64,000 nucleotides of DNA, taken from the NCBI GenBank assembly GCA_026120185.1, contig JANUWF010001165.1, positions 496,001 to 560,000 on the forward strand, read 5' to 3'. Positions 13,170 to 25,054 of this stretch are shown piece after piece; position 1 is the stretch's first letter, and every line of letters begins with the position of its first letter. Made by a program: the position numbers and the translations under genes. This DNA comes from Voacanga thouarsii (Eukaryota > Streptophyta > Magnoliopsida > Gentianales > Apocynaceae). The notes under the pieces were generated by a model, which was not told the DNA's origin, made no database searches, and was given only the letters and a program-made list of their open reading frames with translations.

Positions 13170-14242
13170 TGATGTGGCCTCTTGGGGGTATTTATCATAT
13201 GAATTTCGTAGTTAAATCAAAGGCAAGTTCAAGGAAGAAACATAAGAAACAAATTAAGAATTTTTGAAGCACAAAGAAGAGTAAAGAAGATACCCAACCC
13301 AAAGTTTACAATCCTAAGACAACTAGGGACTTAAAACCTCAAAACTATTAGAATTAGGTCTACTAGATTAATATCTAAGAACCCTATAATCAAGATTGAT
13401 CCTAGAACCAATGAAATAGAGAGATCTAGGCACTCAATTTGAAATCAAACTACAATCTTGAAATAATAAGAAATCAAGACCTTAGCAAGAGTTACAACTT
13501 GAATTATCTTTAGGAGTTTAAAGACATGAACTTAGGTAAGACTAAGTCAAAAAATTGGTCTAATATTTGAGGGAAGAACCCAGAGGAATCACTTCACAAA
13601 GATGAACTTTGATCTCAAAATATATCTCAATGTAGTATTAGAAGTGTCATAACATGATATTTATAGGCATCTCATAGCCTAATTAATTGAGAACAATCTC
13701 AGCCTTTAGATGCCATTTAACCAGCCTAGAATAAGCCAAATAAATCATAAAAGTTATGGAAATTAAAATAGAAGTTAACTAAGCTATTTCATAGAGAATT
13801 AGCTATATTTCAAGATTCTCGAAGTAAGTCGACACTAGTTCTATAGTAGCGGCCGGCGCCGGTTCAGTTTTGTGAACTAGAACCATACTTCAATGTGGAG
13901 TCAACGCCGGACCAAGGCCTCTAGCCTGTGCCAATTTGTTTCTGCTTGGCTGCCCCTATTTTGTCCGACGTTGAGCCGGCACTAAGTTTTTACTATTTTG
14001 GCTTCCCTGCTTTTCTTCTTGTGTCTAAGACTCAAATGGATATTAACACTTGACTCTTAGTTCTTTCAAATGCCGCATAAATGTCATCCCAGCTCAAATA
14101 TTCCAAACTTGTCTTCATAAATTCTTGAAGCCCCTCTTAGAATTTCTTGAGTCTAGCCCTTGTTAATAGTACTTAAATGTTTGGTACATTGATGTCTCCC
14201 TTTTTTTGAACTTGAGCATCGTGATGGGATAGATTCTCATCA
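13170..14242 (-). repeat. Ty3/gypsy element, right (5') LTR
   Basis: 1073 bp, TG...CA, partner of 6679-7723. It has a GC-rich island (CGGCCGGCGCCGG) near 13850-13862. Confidence 0.9.
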
Positions 14243-14886
14243 ATTAGTCTAATATTAAATAAATTAATTAAGGTCCGATCTAATGGTCTAGATCAGATGC
14301 CTAAGAAGCAAGCCCTGACCCAGTTAAGCTAGTCCTGGCTGACAAAGTCGTGTAAGTGTCTGGATAGAGTTTCAACTGAATTGGGATGCCACAGATATGA
14401 TAAGCTTTTCGCTAGGGTTTTTGAATAATAAATATATTATCTTAGCAGAATTCGGAGTTTTTTTGCTAATCACAGAGTTCATGAGCTTCTGTAGGATTTT
14501 GACGTCTAATCCCTCTCTCTCATTTTTCCCTCTGCATCATTCCTTGTCTTCTCCAGTAGAAGTCATAGGAAAAACTTCTTGATACTGCTTGTAAGCAAAT
14601 TGTTAAGAGGAAAAAGACCAAAGTTCTTTTACCCTAACAGCTTTCACTAGCAAGGTTTAGATAGAGGACATGTTCCGAAAGGCTGAGAGCACAGCGTTCA
14701 TGCGAAGAAGCAAGCACCTTGTGGGTTTTGAGCCAGAGTCATCAACGAGTTAGCCAGTAGCTATTCAATTAATCATAGATTAGCCTAAGCATCAGAGTTA
14801 TTTAGGTAAACAAAAAGGTATAAATGCTCTGAAAACTTCCACTGTGTAATTTTCTTATGCTTTGTTTGCCTCGATCCACTTTCATG

Positions 14887-14897
14887 TGGTATCAAAG
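14887..14897 (+). other. Copia A primer binding site
   Basis: TGGTATCAAAG lies two bases after the 5' LTR end (TTTCA at 14884). It resembles the tRNA-iMet primer site used by many plant Copia elements. Confidence 0.75.
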
Positions 14898-16789
14898 TAT
14901 TGGTTTTTGGCAAACTTAGATGCATGCCTAGGGTAATAAAATCAGAAAGACATAACTGCTAATTTGATCTATGATCCCACATGTCTTCACTGGTATGGGT
15001 AGATTCACTGTAAGCCTCGCGAGTAGAAGCATAGGCTTCTATAACAATTTAATTGTTTTTCGGTTAGATCTCGTGTAAGCCTGAATGTATGGGCATAGGC
15101 ATTTGATGTTTTTCTAAGAAGATTCAATTCTCTATATTCTTGTAAATCAACCAATGCCTGGAGATGATTCTGGACGAAGAAGACAGATGAAGAACAGAGG
15201 AAAAATGAAGGAAAACAATCATCAAGGGAAAGTCGGTAGCAGGATGCAGCTAGCCACGGACCGGCTTACTTCTCCAAGCAAGTCAATGGCTAGCTTGAAC
15301 TAGCTGCGGGCCGGCACTATTGCAAAGAAAGTTGGCCGCAGCTTAGGTTAAACCGGCCACAACTTCCTCTTTTAGGTGGGCTGCAGTTTGGCCCATCGTG
15401 GTACGGTGCGATGTAGGTTTTTGGAATTAAACCGGATCAGGCAACCAAGTCCCCTGAAGAACTATTGTTTTATCTATTTCCTCTATAATTTTTTCATTTT
15501 CTTTTCGATCTCATACCACACGAGATTACTTTTATATAATAGTTATATTTTGGTATTATTTTGTATGTAAAAAATAGTAAAGGGACTAGGATTAAACAAA
15601 TCTATTAATTAATTGAATTAATATATTTAATCCATTTATGTAGACATTTAGAATTTAAAAGGATAGAAAATGCATGAAAAAATATCTGCAGTTTTTTAGC
15701 ATGATATTTCCCTTTTAGGCCTACTTAAGTGCACGTTTCTCAAGACCAAAGTCTTGAGGAAAATTAACAAAGAAAAATATTTTTTTAATTAAAAGGTTTA
15801 TTAATTAGGAACAAAATTAATCCTTAATTATTCTCTCAAAGGTTTTATATTATTGACATAGAGAATATTTGAATTTAGACATTTTGTGTTAATTAATGGA
15901 AACCAATTTAATTATTTTTATTAAAAACATCTTGTCATAATATTAGAGACCAAAGTCTCTAGGAATTTTTGAATAGAAAAGTGTTTTTTGAAATCATTAA
16001 GTACTTAACATAAGTAAAATTAATCAATGATAAATCTCTCAAAGGATATCAACCTTAACATAGAGATTTTATAGATTTAAATATTTTATTAGTTAAGGGA
16101 ATATTTAATGAAGTTTTTCAAAATGATATTTTTCTAGAAAACTCTTATTTTAAAAGACTAAGTGGGAAAGAGGTTCCAATGACCCCACGACTTCCATTAC
16201 GATCCATATTAGGGATCGTTGTTCCCCTCACGTTATCCTGGGAGTGAACCAGTATATGATATGGATTCCATAAGGATCTAGATTTAATAGATGGACATAG
16301 TTAATACCCGAGATATGTATTATGATCAGCCAGCCCACGTTGAATATTGTAGTGCGAGGTCTGTCCATAAAAAAAAAGAGAACAAACGGCTATCCCATCG
16401 ATGAAGTTATCTTCTAGATTATTACCTAGAAGAGTAACTTATTAGTGGTTGTTAACATACTTAACTTAGAAAACTGTTAACATTCCCACGAAGTTATGTC
16501 AGTTTTTCTAAGAGGCAAATTGATTATGTTATAAATAATAGTGATAGGGTTAGCTATTATCAGTTTTAACATAAGGATAAATTGCACAAATTATTATTTT
16601 TTTTTTACACAACTTGAGAATTTTTATTTTTCGAATTTTAGAAATGATCAATGCTGATTCTTTTAGTCCTTTGTCATTATTCTTTGTGAAAATAAGTTAA
16701 CGAGTCCAAATTATGTCGATTAGAAAAGAAACCTAAATATAATACTCACAATTGATGAGTATAAGTATATTCCGTACAAACTATCTGGA
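14898..16789 (+). other. Copia A untranslated leader
   Basis: About 1.9 kb between primer site and gag with no credible gene. It holds a GC-richer patch at 15220-15410 with several CCGGC-containing words, then AT-rich DNA. Confidence 0.6.
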
Positions 16790-17312
16790 GATTAAGGAGA
16801 GCTCTACTGATGAGGAGCGAGAGGTTGAGAAGGCACGGAAGAATGCAGACGAGATGGCTTATTGCTACATGTTGATATCCATGTCAAATGTGCTCTAATC
16901 TAAATACGAGCGCATAACTACTGCATATGATATTAGCACATAATTGGCCACCATATTCGTCGACAAGAACTGGCCCGCAAGGCAAGAGGCTTTTAGGATG
17001 ATTATAAACACTAGAATGACTGAGGAAGCATATACTCAAAATAATTCTGCTTTTGAAGAAATAGAAGTCCTGAGGGCCGTTATTAACCCTGAGAGCCGGG
17101 TAGACATAATCCTCGTGATCTTGTCAAACTTCTTCTCACAGCTCAAATTAAATTATAATATGAACAAGTTAAACATGAGTTTAATAGAATTGATGAAGAA
17201 GCTCTAGGTGATGGAGAAAGTTATGAGGCCACAGTCTAAGGCCTTGGTTGCTAAATCATCTTCTTTAAAGACTGGGCACGAGCCTAGAAAGTTCAAGAAG
17301 AAAAAGGAAAAG
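16790..17312 (+). pseudogene. Copia A gag, interrupted
   Basis: Readable Copia gag (UBN2-type) pieces: EARKNADEMAYCYMLISMSN, then after a stop AFRMIINTRMTEEAYTQNNS and LNYNMNKLNMSLIELMKKL. The frame then degenerates into a Lys-rich stretch and is cut at 17312 by the 6-kb insertion. The zinc-knuckle part resumes at 23310 as GKCFKCNKKRYRKKK, where the knuckle has lost its histidine. It would form the particle shell of the element but is dead. Confidence 0.75.
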
Positions 17313-18797
17313 TGATGCATAAATTTTGGGTGTATAAAAATCATCAAATTTAAATCTATTCCTTAGTCAAGTTTTAATTAAAACATTAATCCCAAAATAC
17401 ACATATGAGCAAGTATACTCATCGCAATCATAGCATAGGGAATTAACGAGCATCGATTCTCAAAGGAACAAATACACACTAATCACTTTTCATTCATTGT
17501 TTAACCGGCCAAATAAAGTAGTAAGATAAAAATAAGAAACATAAAGAAATATATACAAATCAAGAATGTGAAAATATGCAATTTAGATAAAAGCTTTTGA
17601 AAACATGATAATGAATCACTTAGTCAATATCATAATCAATTATTATCTTGGTCTCATGAAGAATTTAATAGAGACCCACTTTGTTTGCAATCCATGGAAT
17701 CACTATCTTCTAGTTAAATTAGTAAACATATTCTGTCTCGACTAACTTAGCCAAAAGATGCATTAAAATTAATCCTCATATAAACCTCTATATTCTAGGT
17801 GATTTGAAATATGAAATTAGTCAATGAATCCATATTCTAACAATTATCAACTAACTTTTGATTACTTATGTCCTATACAATTAATCTCTTTTTGAAGCAA
17901 GTTAAGAGATAATAAATATGAAACTAATTAATTGAAGTCATTACCACCCTCTTTTTCAAGTAAGTTAATAACAAAAATCAATCAACCAACTCCGTAAGAA
18001 AAATAAATAATCAAATACCAAGATAAATAATGAATTAATCAAAAGACTAAATAATCAATAAATCATAAATCACAAAAATAATGTCAAATTATAATGGAAA
18101 TATTAAATACATGATTGTTTAAGGAAAATAAAATAAAGGTAAAAGAAAGCACTCCTAGACAGGCCTCTTTCTTCCTTTTTGGAGACTCTTTTGAACAACC
18201 CTCCTTAATTGGATGAATTCCTCCTTTCTTGAGTGTTTTTAATTGTAGTTCTTGGATTCACCTCTCTCTCAATCCTTATATTTTCTCTTACTTTTACAAG
18301 CCTCTTAGATGCTAAATTCGTGGTTTGGGAAGTATTGGCCGAGTAGGATTCGAAAAATACCAAAGTCATTGGAAAATTTTTAATTTCATGCACAGAATAT
18401 TTGCCTTCTAGAGCTGGCCTAGTGCTAGGTACATTCTGTTTTTTCTCTGAACTTTTTGCTCTATTTTTGTTGGCCGGACAGAATGGACTCGGCGCCTGGT
18501 CCAGTTGCCCTATCTAGCGCCATGTCTATTCTGTTTTCTACCTGAAGGTTGGCTTGATTTCTTCTGTTTGACCCGAATGGACCCGGTGCCTAGTCCATTG
18601 GCTGGGCATAGCGCCAGGTCTGTTATAGAATTGCTCACTTTTTGCTTAAAATCTACTCAAATCTGCACAAATTTACCAAAAATACTTTTTACAAGCAAAA
18701 TGTCAAATATGAAGGAATATACCTAGTTATTACAATAAATGTATCTTAAAACAACCTTAAATAACTAGAAAAATAATTGTGATTTTAATTCCTATCA
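17313..18797 (-). repeat. 6-kb element, left (3') LTR
   Basis: 1485 bp, aligned along its length with 21816-23304. Near its end are repeated GC-rich boxes (GGCGCC/TGCGCC-like cores next to GGTCC) at 18489-18622. Confidence 0.9.
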
Positions 18798-20677
18798 CAT
18801 ACCCCCACACTTGAACTTTTACTTATCCTCAAGCAAAACACTTTAATCTAAAAAAATTCATTAAGAAAACACAAGTCCTTTCTTATTCAAAAATTTCTTT
18901 ACCATAGCAAAGATTATATCTTCTCTTCAAAGTTTAGATATGACTCTTGTCATTTATACTATTTGAAAACAATACAAATTTTGAAACTTTTGACAAGATA
19001 CCACAAAACTCTTGAAGTCAAATTAATCAAGTGCATACCTTAGTCTAAGAAGATCATTTCACTCTTCAAGTACAAATATAGATAACATAAATCACATAAG
19101 TCAAGCCATCTACCAACTCAAGTATTATAGATCCAAAAACTGCACAACTTAAGTCATGATGTAAGGAAATCACTCTAATTTTTTTCTCTCTATTTTTTTT
19201 TTAATGACTTAATTAGGGAATTGATAGTCTCAAGTGCATGGATTTCTCTTCACAGACCGTATTGGCCCCCTTTTAATCATTACTCGTTATTTTTTTCAAC
19301 AAATTTCCTCTAAACAATTCTTTCTTTCTTTTGTTTTAGGAAATTCATAGCCTTAAGAAAGTGGATTTCTCTTCACTATCCATATTGGCCCCCATAATCA
19401 AGTAAAAACAATATTTGCTCATCTTCAAAGAGGAAACAACCACTCATTTTGTCAATTCTTCAACTCACAAGAATCTTCCACAATTTTTTTCCACAATCTT
19501 TCCTCTCAATGATCTTTTATCAACTTACATTCTTCATCATAACTCAAAACTAGCAAAATTTAAACTCATAATACAAGAGTTAGTCAATAAACTCTTTCCA
19601 TATTCATCATATCCTCCATATTCAAACTAAATGAGTCAAATAACATTCAAACACCAATGTATAAATAAGATTAATCAAACTTCTCAGGTCTTGAAAAAGA
19701 TCCTATTCAATAATCCAATTTCATCAAAATTCCCGTAATGAATAACAAAACTCATATCCAAGTAAAAAAAAGAATTACAACCTTGCGTAACAATGAAAAC
19801 CATTGAAATTTTTGAAAAATGTTCACAAAAATGATATATGAAAAAGTATTTCTTCAACCTCATTCTCCCCCCTCCCCATACTTAAACTGGAAATTGTCCT
19901 CAATAGCCAAAGATATAACAATGAGAGAAAAGCCAAGAAGACCAAAATCAATAAAGTGGAAACAGAAAGAGAAGAAAGTACTTCCATTACGAATTACCTC
20001 AAAAAGTTCCAAACTTTTAAATCTTCAAATTTTTAAAACTTTCAAGGAACTTGCAACAAAGTTGTTCTTCAATCAAAATCTTTTAAACCAATTTTTTTCA
20101 AAGTAGCTCAATACCAAGAAAACACCAAGATAATTGATAAAAACTTGGACAAATAATATCACCAAACCACTCCCCCACACTTAAATTGGACAATGTCCTC
20201 ATTAGCCAAAAGTTAACACAATAAAATATCTCCAAAAGGATCAAAAATGATAAAGGAAGGATATAAAGTTAAGCAATACTCCCCAAGTGCAATAAAACTC
20301 CAATAGATATAAAAACGTGAAATAGATAGAAGAGCTTGTCCAAGAGGACTTTATTCTGCCCTACAAAAGAAAATACAAATAAAAGCACAAAGAAAATAAT
20401 ACTAAAAGAAAGACACATCTAAATAAAAGAAAACAAACTAAAAATCCTAAGAAAGCAAATAAAGACATGACTACCACCCCTACAATTAAGATGGAAACTA
20501 TTTTCCTTATTATTAGGGGAAATAACACCAAACAACTCAAAACACAAAACAAAGATACAAACTCTTTCCACTCATCATACTTCCTCATCAAACCCTTGTA
20601 AAAAAAAAATTAAGCTCAAAGTAGAAAATAGGCAAGATGAATATAGAAAGAATGGAGGTTTTTGAAAAAGGTAATGT

Positions 20678-21064
20678 TTATGAAAACACATTTTTTTGAA
20701 CAAAGCAAAACATATAAACCCTATTCTCTAACATTCCTTTATATACACAAATATTTTTGTCAATATATAAGTGCACATGGTCTCCAAATAATGCATCAAA
20801 CTCAAAATCACCTTTTAACCCTTCAAAAGATTTGTCACAATGAAAATTTTCCTTAAAACTTAGCAATTGAGTTTTTAAAGATGGGATCAAAAAATTCTTA
20901 CTTTTCAATGCTTCTACAAATACTAAATTACCTTCATGAAATTGGAGTGAATGATAGAAATTACCACCATCCTCCAAGGACTTCTTATAATGTAGCAATG
21001 AAAGATCTAACTCCTTGAAGCATGGTAAATTCAACACATCATTATTTGGACCCTTGTTCTCCAA
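20678..21064 (-). CDS. Hypothetical 128-residue frame inside the non-autonomous element
   Basis: The only substantial frame of the 3-kb interior. It starts MENKGPNNDVLNLPCFKELD and ends CFVQKNVFS. It is acidic to neutral and moderately hydrophobic, without a recognisable motif, zinc finger or membrane segment. Its codon use looks less biased than the surrounding A-rich DNA, and it is uninterrupted while the Copia host is full of stops. It may be a relict of gag or an extra ORF of the family, or chance. I do not recognise it and claim no function. Confidence 0.3.
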   Translation of the reverse strand: MENKGPNNDVLNLPCFKELDLSLLHYKKSLEDGGNFYHSLQFHEGNLVFVEALKSKNFLIPSLKTQLLSFKENFHCDKSFEGLKGDFEFDALFGDHVHLYIDKNICVYKGMLENRVYMFCFVQKNVFS

Positions 21065-21793
21065 GAATTAAGAAGAACCTAAAAAATCATGTGATAAAGA
21101 GAGATTAAAATTATTAGCACAGAGGAGAATTGAATACCTCCATTTCCACATTAGATAATTGTTCCTTATATCCTCTCTCTTTTCCTTGGGAATTCTCTTG
21201 TTCAAGCGTATAGGCCTTTATGGCATCGTCAACTAACTAGCCTAGTTGTGCTCTTTGATGGCTTTTACGTTGGGATGCTTCTTCATGCCACTTAATGGAG
21301 GAATTTGTATTGGCAAGAAAAGAATGCATTGAGGCTTCAAGTGACGTCTCGCTAAAAACATCAATGTGCACCTATAACTTTGCCAATTTATCATCAATGT
21401 AAATCCTTTGATCTTGTACCCAAAAATAATTGTCCATGATGATGTCAACCACGTACTCAAAGAAAAAAAAAATCAAACTGAAAATAAAAGTAAAAACAAA
21501 CAAAAATAATAGAAAAACAAAGAAAAGAAAAAAATAAAGGGGAAAAGCAAATAATAGAAAAAATAAAGAAAATAAACACACACACACACATTAAATATAT
21601 TCATAAATTACTTAAATACAAAAGTTAGCGATATTTACAAGTACAACATGATATAAGCAAGTCAATTAAGTCACACAATATTACAAACAACAAGATATAT
21701 CATCTATTTACACAAAGAACATATATATATACTTACATATTCATATATAAACATAGTTAAATCAACGAAATCCAAGCCTTCGTGATATTGTTT

Positions 21794-21809
21794 CCTGGCA
21801 ACGGCGCCA
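21794..21809 (-). other. Primer binding site, tRNA-Asp type
   Basis: Minus strand reads TGGCGCCGTTGCCAGG, complementary to the 3' end of plant tRNA-Asp (…CCCCGGCAACGGCGCCA) except one base. It lies six bases inside the 5' LTR. Confidence 0.85.
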
Positions 21810-21815
21810 AAAACT

Positions 21816-23304
21816 TGATGCATAAATTTTGGGTGTATAAAAATCATCAAATTTAAATCCATCCCTTAGTCAAGTTTTAATTAAAATATTAATCCCAAAA
21901 TACACATGTAAGCAAGTATACTCATCGCAATCATAGCATAGGGAATTAACGAGTATCGATCATCAAAGGAACAAGTACACACTAATCACTTTTTATTCAT
22001 TGTTTAACCAACCAAATAAAGTAGTAAGATAAAAATAAAAAAATAAAGAAATATATACAACTCAAGGATGTGAAAATATGCAATTTAGACAAAAGCTTTT
22101 GAAAACATGATAATGAATCACTTAGCCAATATCACAATCAATTATTATCTTAGTCTCATGAAGGATTTAATATAGACCCACTTCGTTTGCAATCCATGGA
22201 ATCACTATCTTCTAGTTAAATTAGTGAACATATTATATCTCAACTAACTTATCCAAAAGATGCATTAAAATCAATCCTCATATAAACTCCTATATTCTAG
22301 GTGATTTAAAATATAAAATTAGTCAATAAATCCATATCCTAGCAATCATCAACTAACCTTTGATTACTTATGTCCTAGATAATAAACTCCTTTTCAAGCA
22401 ATTTAAAAGATAAAAATTACGAAACTAATTAATTGAAGTCATTACCAACCTCTTTTTCAAGCAAATTAATTAATTAACCAACTCCGTAAGAAAAATAAAT
22501 AATCAAATACCAAGATAAATAATGAATTGATCAAAAGACTAAATTAATCAATAAATTATTAATCACAAAAACAATGTCAAATTACAATGGAAATATTGAA
22601 TACATGATTGTTTAAGGAAAAAAAAAATAAAGGTAAAAGAAAGCACTCATAGACAAGCCTCTTTCTTCCTCCTTGGTGACTCTCTTTAACAACCCTCCTT
22701 GATTGGGTGAATTCCTCCTTTCTTAAGTGTTTTTAATTGTAGTTCTTGGATTCACCTCTCTCTCTCAATCCTTGTGTTTTCTCTTGCTTTTATAGGCCTC
22801 TTGATGCTAAATTTGTGATTTAGGAAGTCTTGATCGAGTAGAATTCGAAAAATACCAAAATCATTAGGAAATTTCTAATTTCGTGCATAGAATATTCACC
22901 TTCTAGAGCGGTCTTGACACCGGGTACCTTCGACCCACCTGACGCCAGGTACATTCTGCTTTTCTTCTAAATTTTTGCTTTGTTTTTGTTAACTGGACAG
23001 AATGGACTAGGCGCCTAGTCCACTTACCCTACCCGACGCTATGTCTATTCTGTTTGCTCCTCGAAAATTAGCTTGATTTCTTCTGTTCGACCTGAATGGA
23101 CCCGACGCTTGGTCTATTGGCTGGGCCTGACGCCAGGTCTGTTCTGAAATTGTTCACTTTTGCTAGAAATCTACTCAAATCTACACAAATTTTTCAAAAA
23201 CACTTTTTATAAGCAAAATCTTAAATAGGAAGGAATATTCCTAGTTATTACAACAAATATATCTCAAATAACTAAAAAACTAATGGTGATTTTAGCCCCT
23301 ATCA
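21816..23304 (-). repeat. 6-kb element, right (5') LTR
   Basis: 1489 bp, TG...CA, partner of 17313-18797, with the same GC-rich boxes near 22900-23150. Confidence 0.9.
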
Positions 23305-23309
23305 AAAAG

Positions 23310-25046
23310 CCAAGCCCAGCCCAAATCCCATCCCAAAGATAAGCCTAAAGGTAAGTGCTTCAAATGCAATAAAAAGCGATATCGAAAAAAAAAATGTACA
23401 GATCCTTTGGCCAAGAAAGGTAATTCTTACTTTCTAGAATCTATATCTATGGTTGGATCAATTTTCACTTGGATTGTTGATTTTGGAGCCACTTATCATA
23501 TTTGTAACTCCTTAAAAGAGTTTAAGAAGATAAGGAGACTCTAGAAGGGTGAGCATGGTCTCTACGTGGACAATAGAGTGCAAGTGTGGGCCTAAGCAAT
23601 TGGAAAACTAGAATTTATTTTTTATTATAATAGAACAATTTTATTGAGAGATATTTTATATGTTCCTGATTTTAGACAGAATTTGATTTCAGTTGCAAAG
23701 CTTATAAATCATGATTATTCTATTTCTTTCCATTTTAGTATTGTTATCAGTAGAAATGGAGAAGTGTTATTCACTGGGCACGTGTATGGTAATTTATTTT
23801 TTATAATCCTATTAACAATCAAATAAATAATGCTCAAATTGAACCTATAATTAAGAAGAGAAAGATCAATATCATTAGTTCATATCTATTGCATCTAAAA
23901 TTGGGTCATATTAACTTAATCAGGATTTAAAAATTAATCTATTATGGGCTTTTGGACTAATTAAGTTTGGAAAGTTAGTATCAGTGTGAATCATGCCTTA
24001 TAAGGAAGATGACCAAAAGGTCTTTTACCAAAAGGCAGAGAGAGTCAAGGAGATACTGAGTTAGTTCACAATGATGTATATAGTGCTTTATGAACACCAG
24101 CAAGGAGAGGTTTTGAGTACTTCATCACATTGATCGATAATTATATAAGGTATGGTTACATTTACCTAATGAGGTGCAAGTCTAACTCTTTTGACAAGTT
24201 CAAAGAGTATCATGCTGAGGTGAAGCGTCAAATAGATAAACTAAACAAAACCCTTCGTTCAGATCATGGTGGAGAGTACCTCCTAGATGAGTTTGAAAAC
24301 TTCATGGTACATCATGGGATTTATCTCAATTTAGTGCTCCTGGAATACCCCAACAGAATGGAATAGCTGAGAGAAGAAACAGGACATTTATAAAAATAGT
24401 CTGAAGCATGATGTCCAAGACATTTATAGAAATGGTCTGAAGTATGGTGTCTCATGCGACTCTTCTAATTTCTCTTTGGGGATATACTTTAGAAACAGTG
24501 ACATATATTCTAAACTTGGTACCTTCCAAATCAGTACCTAAGACACCCTATGAGATGTAGATTAGGTAAAAGCTAAGTCCAAATCATCTCAGGATATAAG
24601 GATATCCAGTGTATGTACTAATTAAGAGAGATAAACTAGAACCAATGTCAGAATTGTACTATTTTGTTGGGTATCCAAAGGAAACAGATAGTGGGTACAT
24701 TTATCATCCAAAAGAGCAAAAGTGCTAGTGAGCACCAATATTAGATATTTAGAGGATGATCAAAGTATGTCCATTAAAGGTTCAAACAAAATAGAACTGA
24801 TAAAGAAGTTGTTCTCTGAGTCAACTTCCAATAATCCAATTGTGGAACAAAAAAAGACACGGCCTAAGAATCCTATACAAAAAGAGCCTCATCATAATGG
24901 GAGGATATCTAGGGTTCCAGAAAGATGGACATAGAAAGTTTTTTAACCTAGTCTTTGACCATCAAGAATAAGATCCCTCTAGATATGAGGAGGCTATTGT
25001 TGATGTCGATACAGACATATGGCATGAAGCATTGAAAGTCGAGATT
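23310..25046 (+). pseudogene. Copia A protease and integrase remnant
   Basis: Order on the plus strand after the gag knuckle. The protease region at about 23455-23545 reads TWIVDFGATYHICNS (the DSG active site has become DFG). The pre-integrase and integrase follow, with RYGYIYLMRCKSNSFDKFKE and LRSDHGGEYLLDEFENF near 24150-24300; the Asp is kept and the region with the Glu is frameshifted. A C-terminal integrase region then runs near 24480-24720 with stops. The frame is broken repeatedly; pol resumes at 26645 beyond the hAT insertion. Gene order protease-integrase-reverse transcriptase marks Ty1/copia. Confidence 0.75.
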
Positions 25047-25054
25047 AAGTCAAT

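Larger units (their letters stand above)
6679..14242 (-). mobile_element. Nested Ty3/gypsy LTR retrotransposon (minus strand)
   Basis: Two LTRs, 6679-7723 and 13170-14242, begin TGATATGG / TGATGTGG and end TTCTCATCA. The 5-bp TSD ATTAG is exact at 6674-6678 and 14243-14247, and the empty site is visible in the Copia A 3' LTR near 29393-29410. On the minus strand a PBS of tRNA-iMet type lies next to the right LTR, and a purine-rich tract (GACGGGAGAAA) at 7724-7734 precedes the left LTR. Gene order on the minus strand is gag, protease, reverse transcriptase, RNase H, integrase, which is diagnostic for Ty3/gypsy. Stops and frameshifts are spread over all genes, so it is inactive. I do not assign a lineage. 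Confidence 0.93.
2456..14884 (+). repeat. Copia A 5' LTR, split by two insertions
   Basis: The LTR pieces are 2456-2947, 5954-6678 and 14248-14884, together with the TSD bases that belong to it. Each piece aligns in order with the 3' LTR at 28161-30042: the start shares the phrase ATGTATGCCCTCAAACTATG, and the end shares GATCCACTTTCA. Two foreign segments, 2948-5948 and 6679-14242, interrupt it. Confidence 0.9.
17313..23304 (-). mobile_element. Nested non-autonomous LTR retrotransposon with tRNA-Asp-type primer site
   Basis: LTRs at 17313-18797 and 21816-23304 start TGATGCATAAATTTTGGGTG and end CCTATCA. The TSD AAAAG is exact at 17308-17312 and 23305-23309. On the minus strand the PBS is at 21794-21809, and the polypurine tract (GTGTGGGGGTATG) abuts the left LTR at 18798-18810. 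The 3018-bp interior has no protease, reverse transcriptase or integrase, only AT-rich DNA, poly-T patches and one 128-codon frame. The Asp-type primer site and the C-rich phrase CCCCCACACTTGAA are usual in Tat/Athila-related gypsy elements, so I infer a non-autonomous member of that group that used another element's enzymes. Confidence 0.88.

Noticed and set aside
20361..21587. Leu/Phe-rich minus-strand frames of 71-76 codons (20361-20591, 21372-21587)
   Set aside because: Low-complexity translations of A-rich plus-strand DNA; only the 20678-21064 frame has mixed composition.
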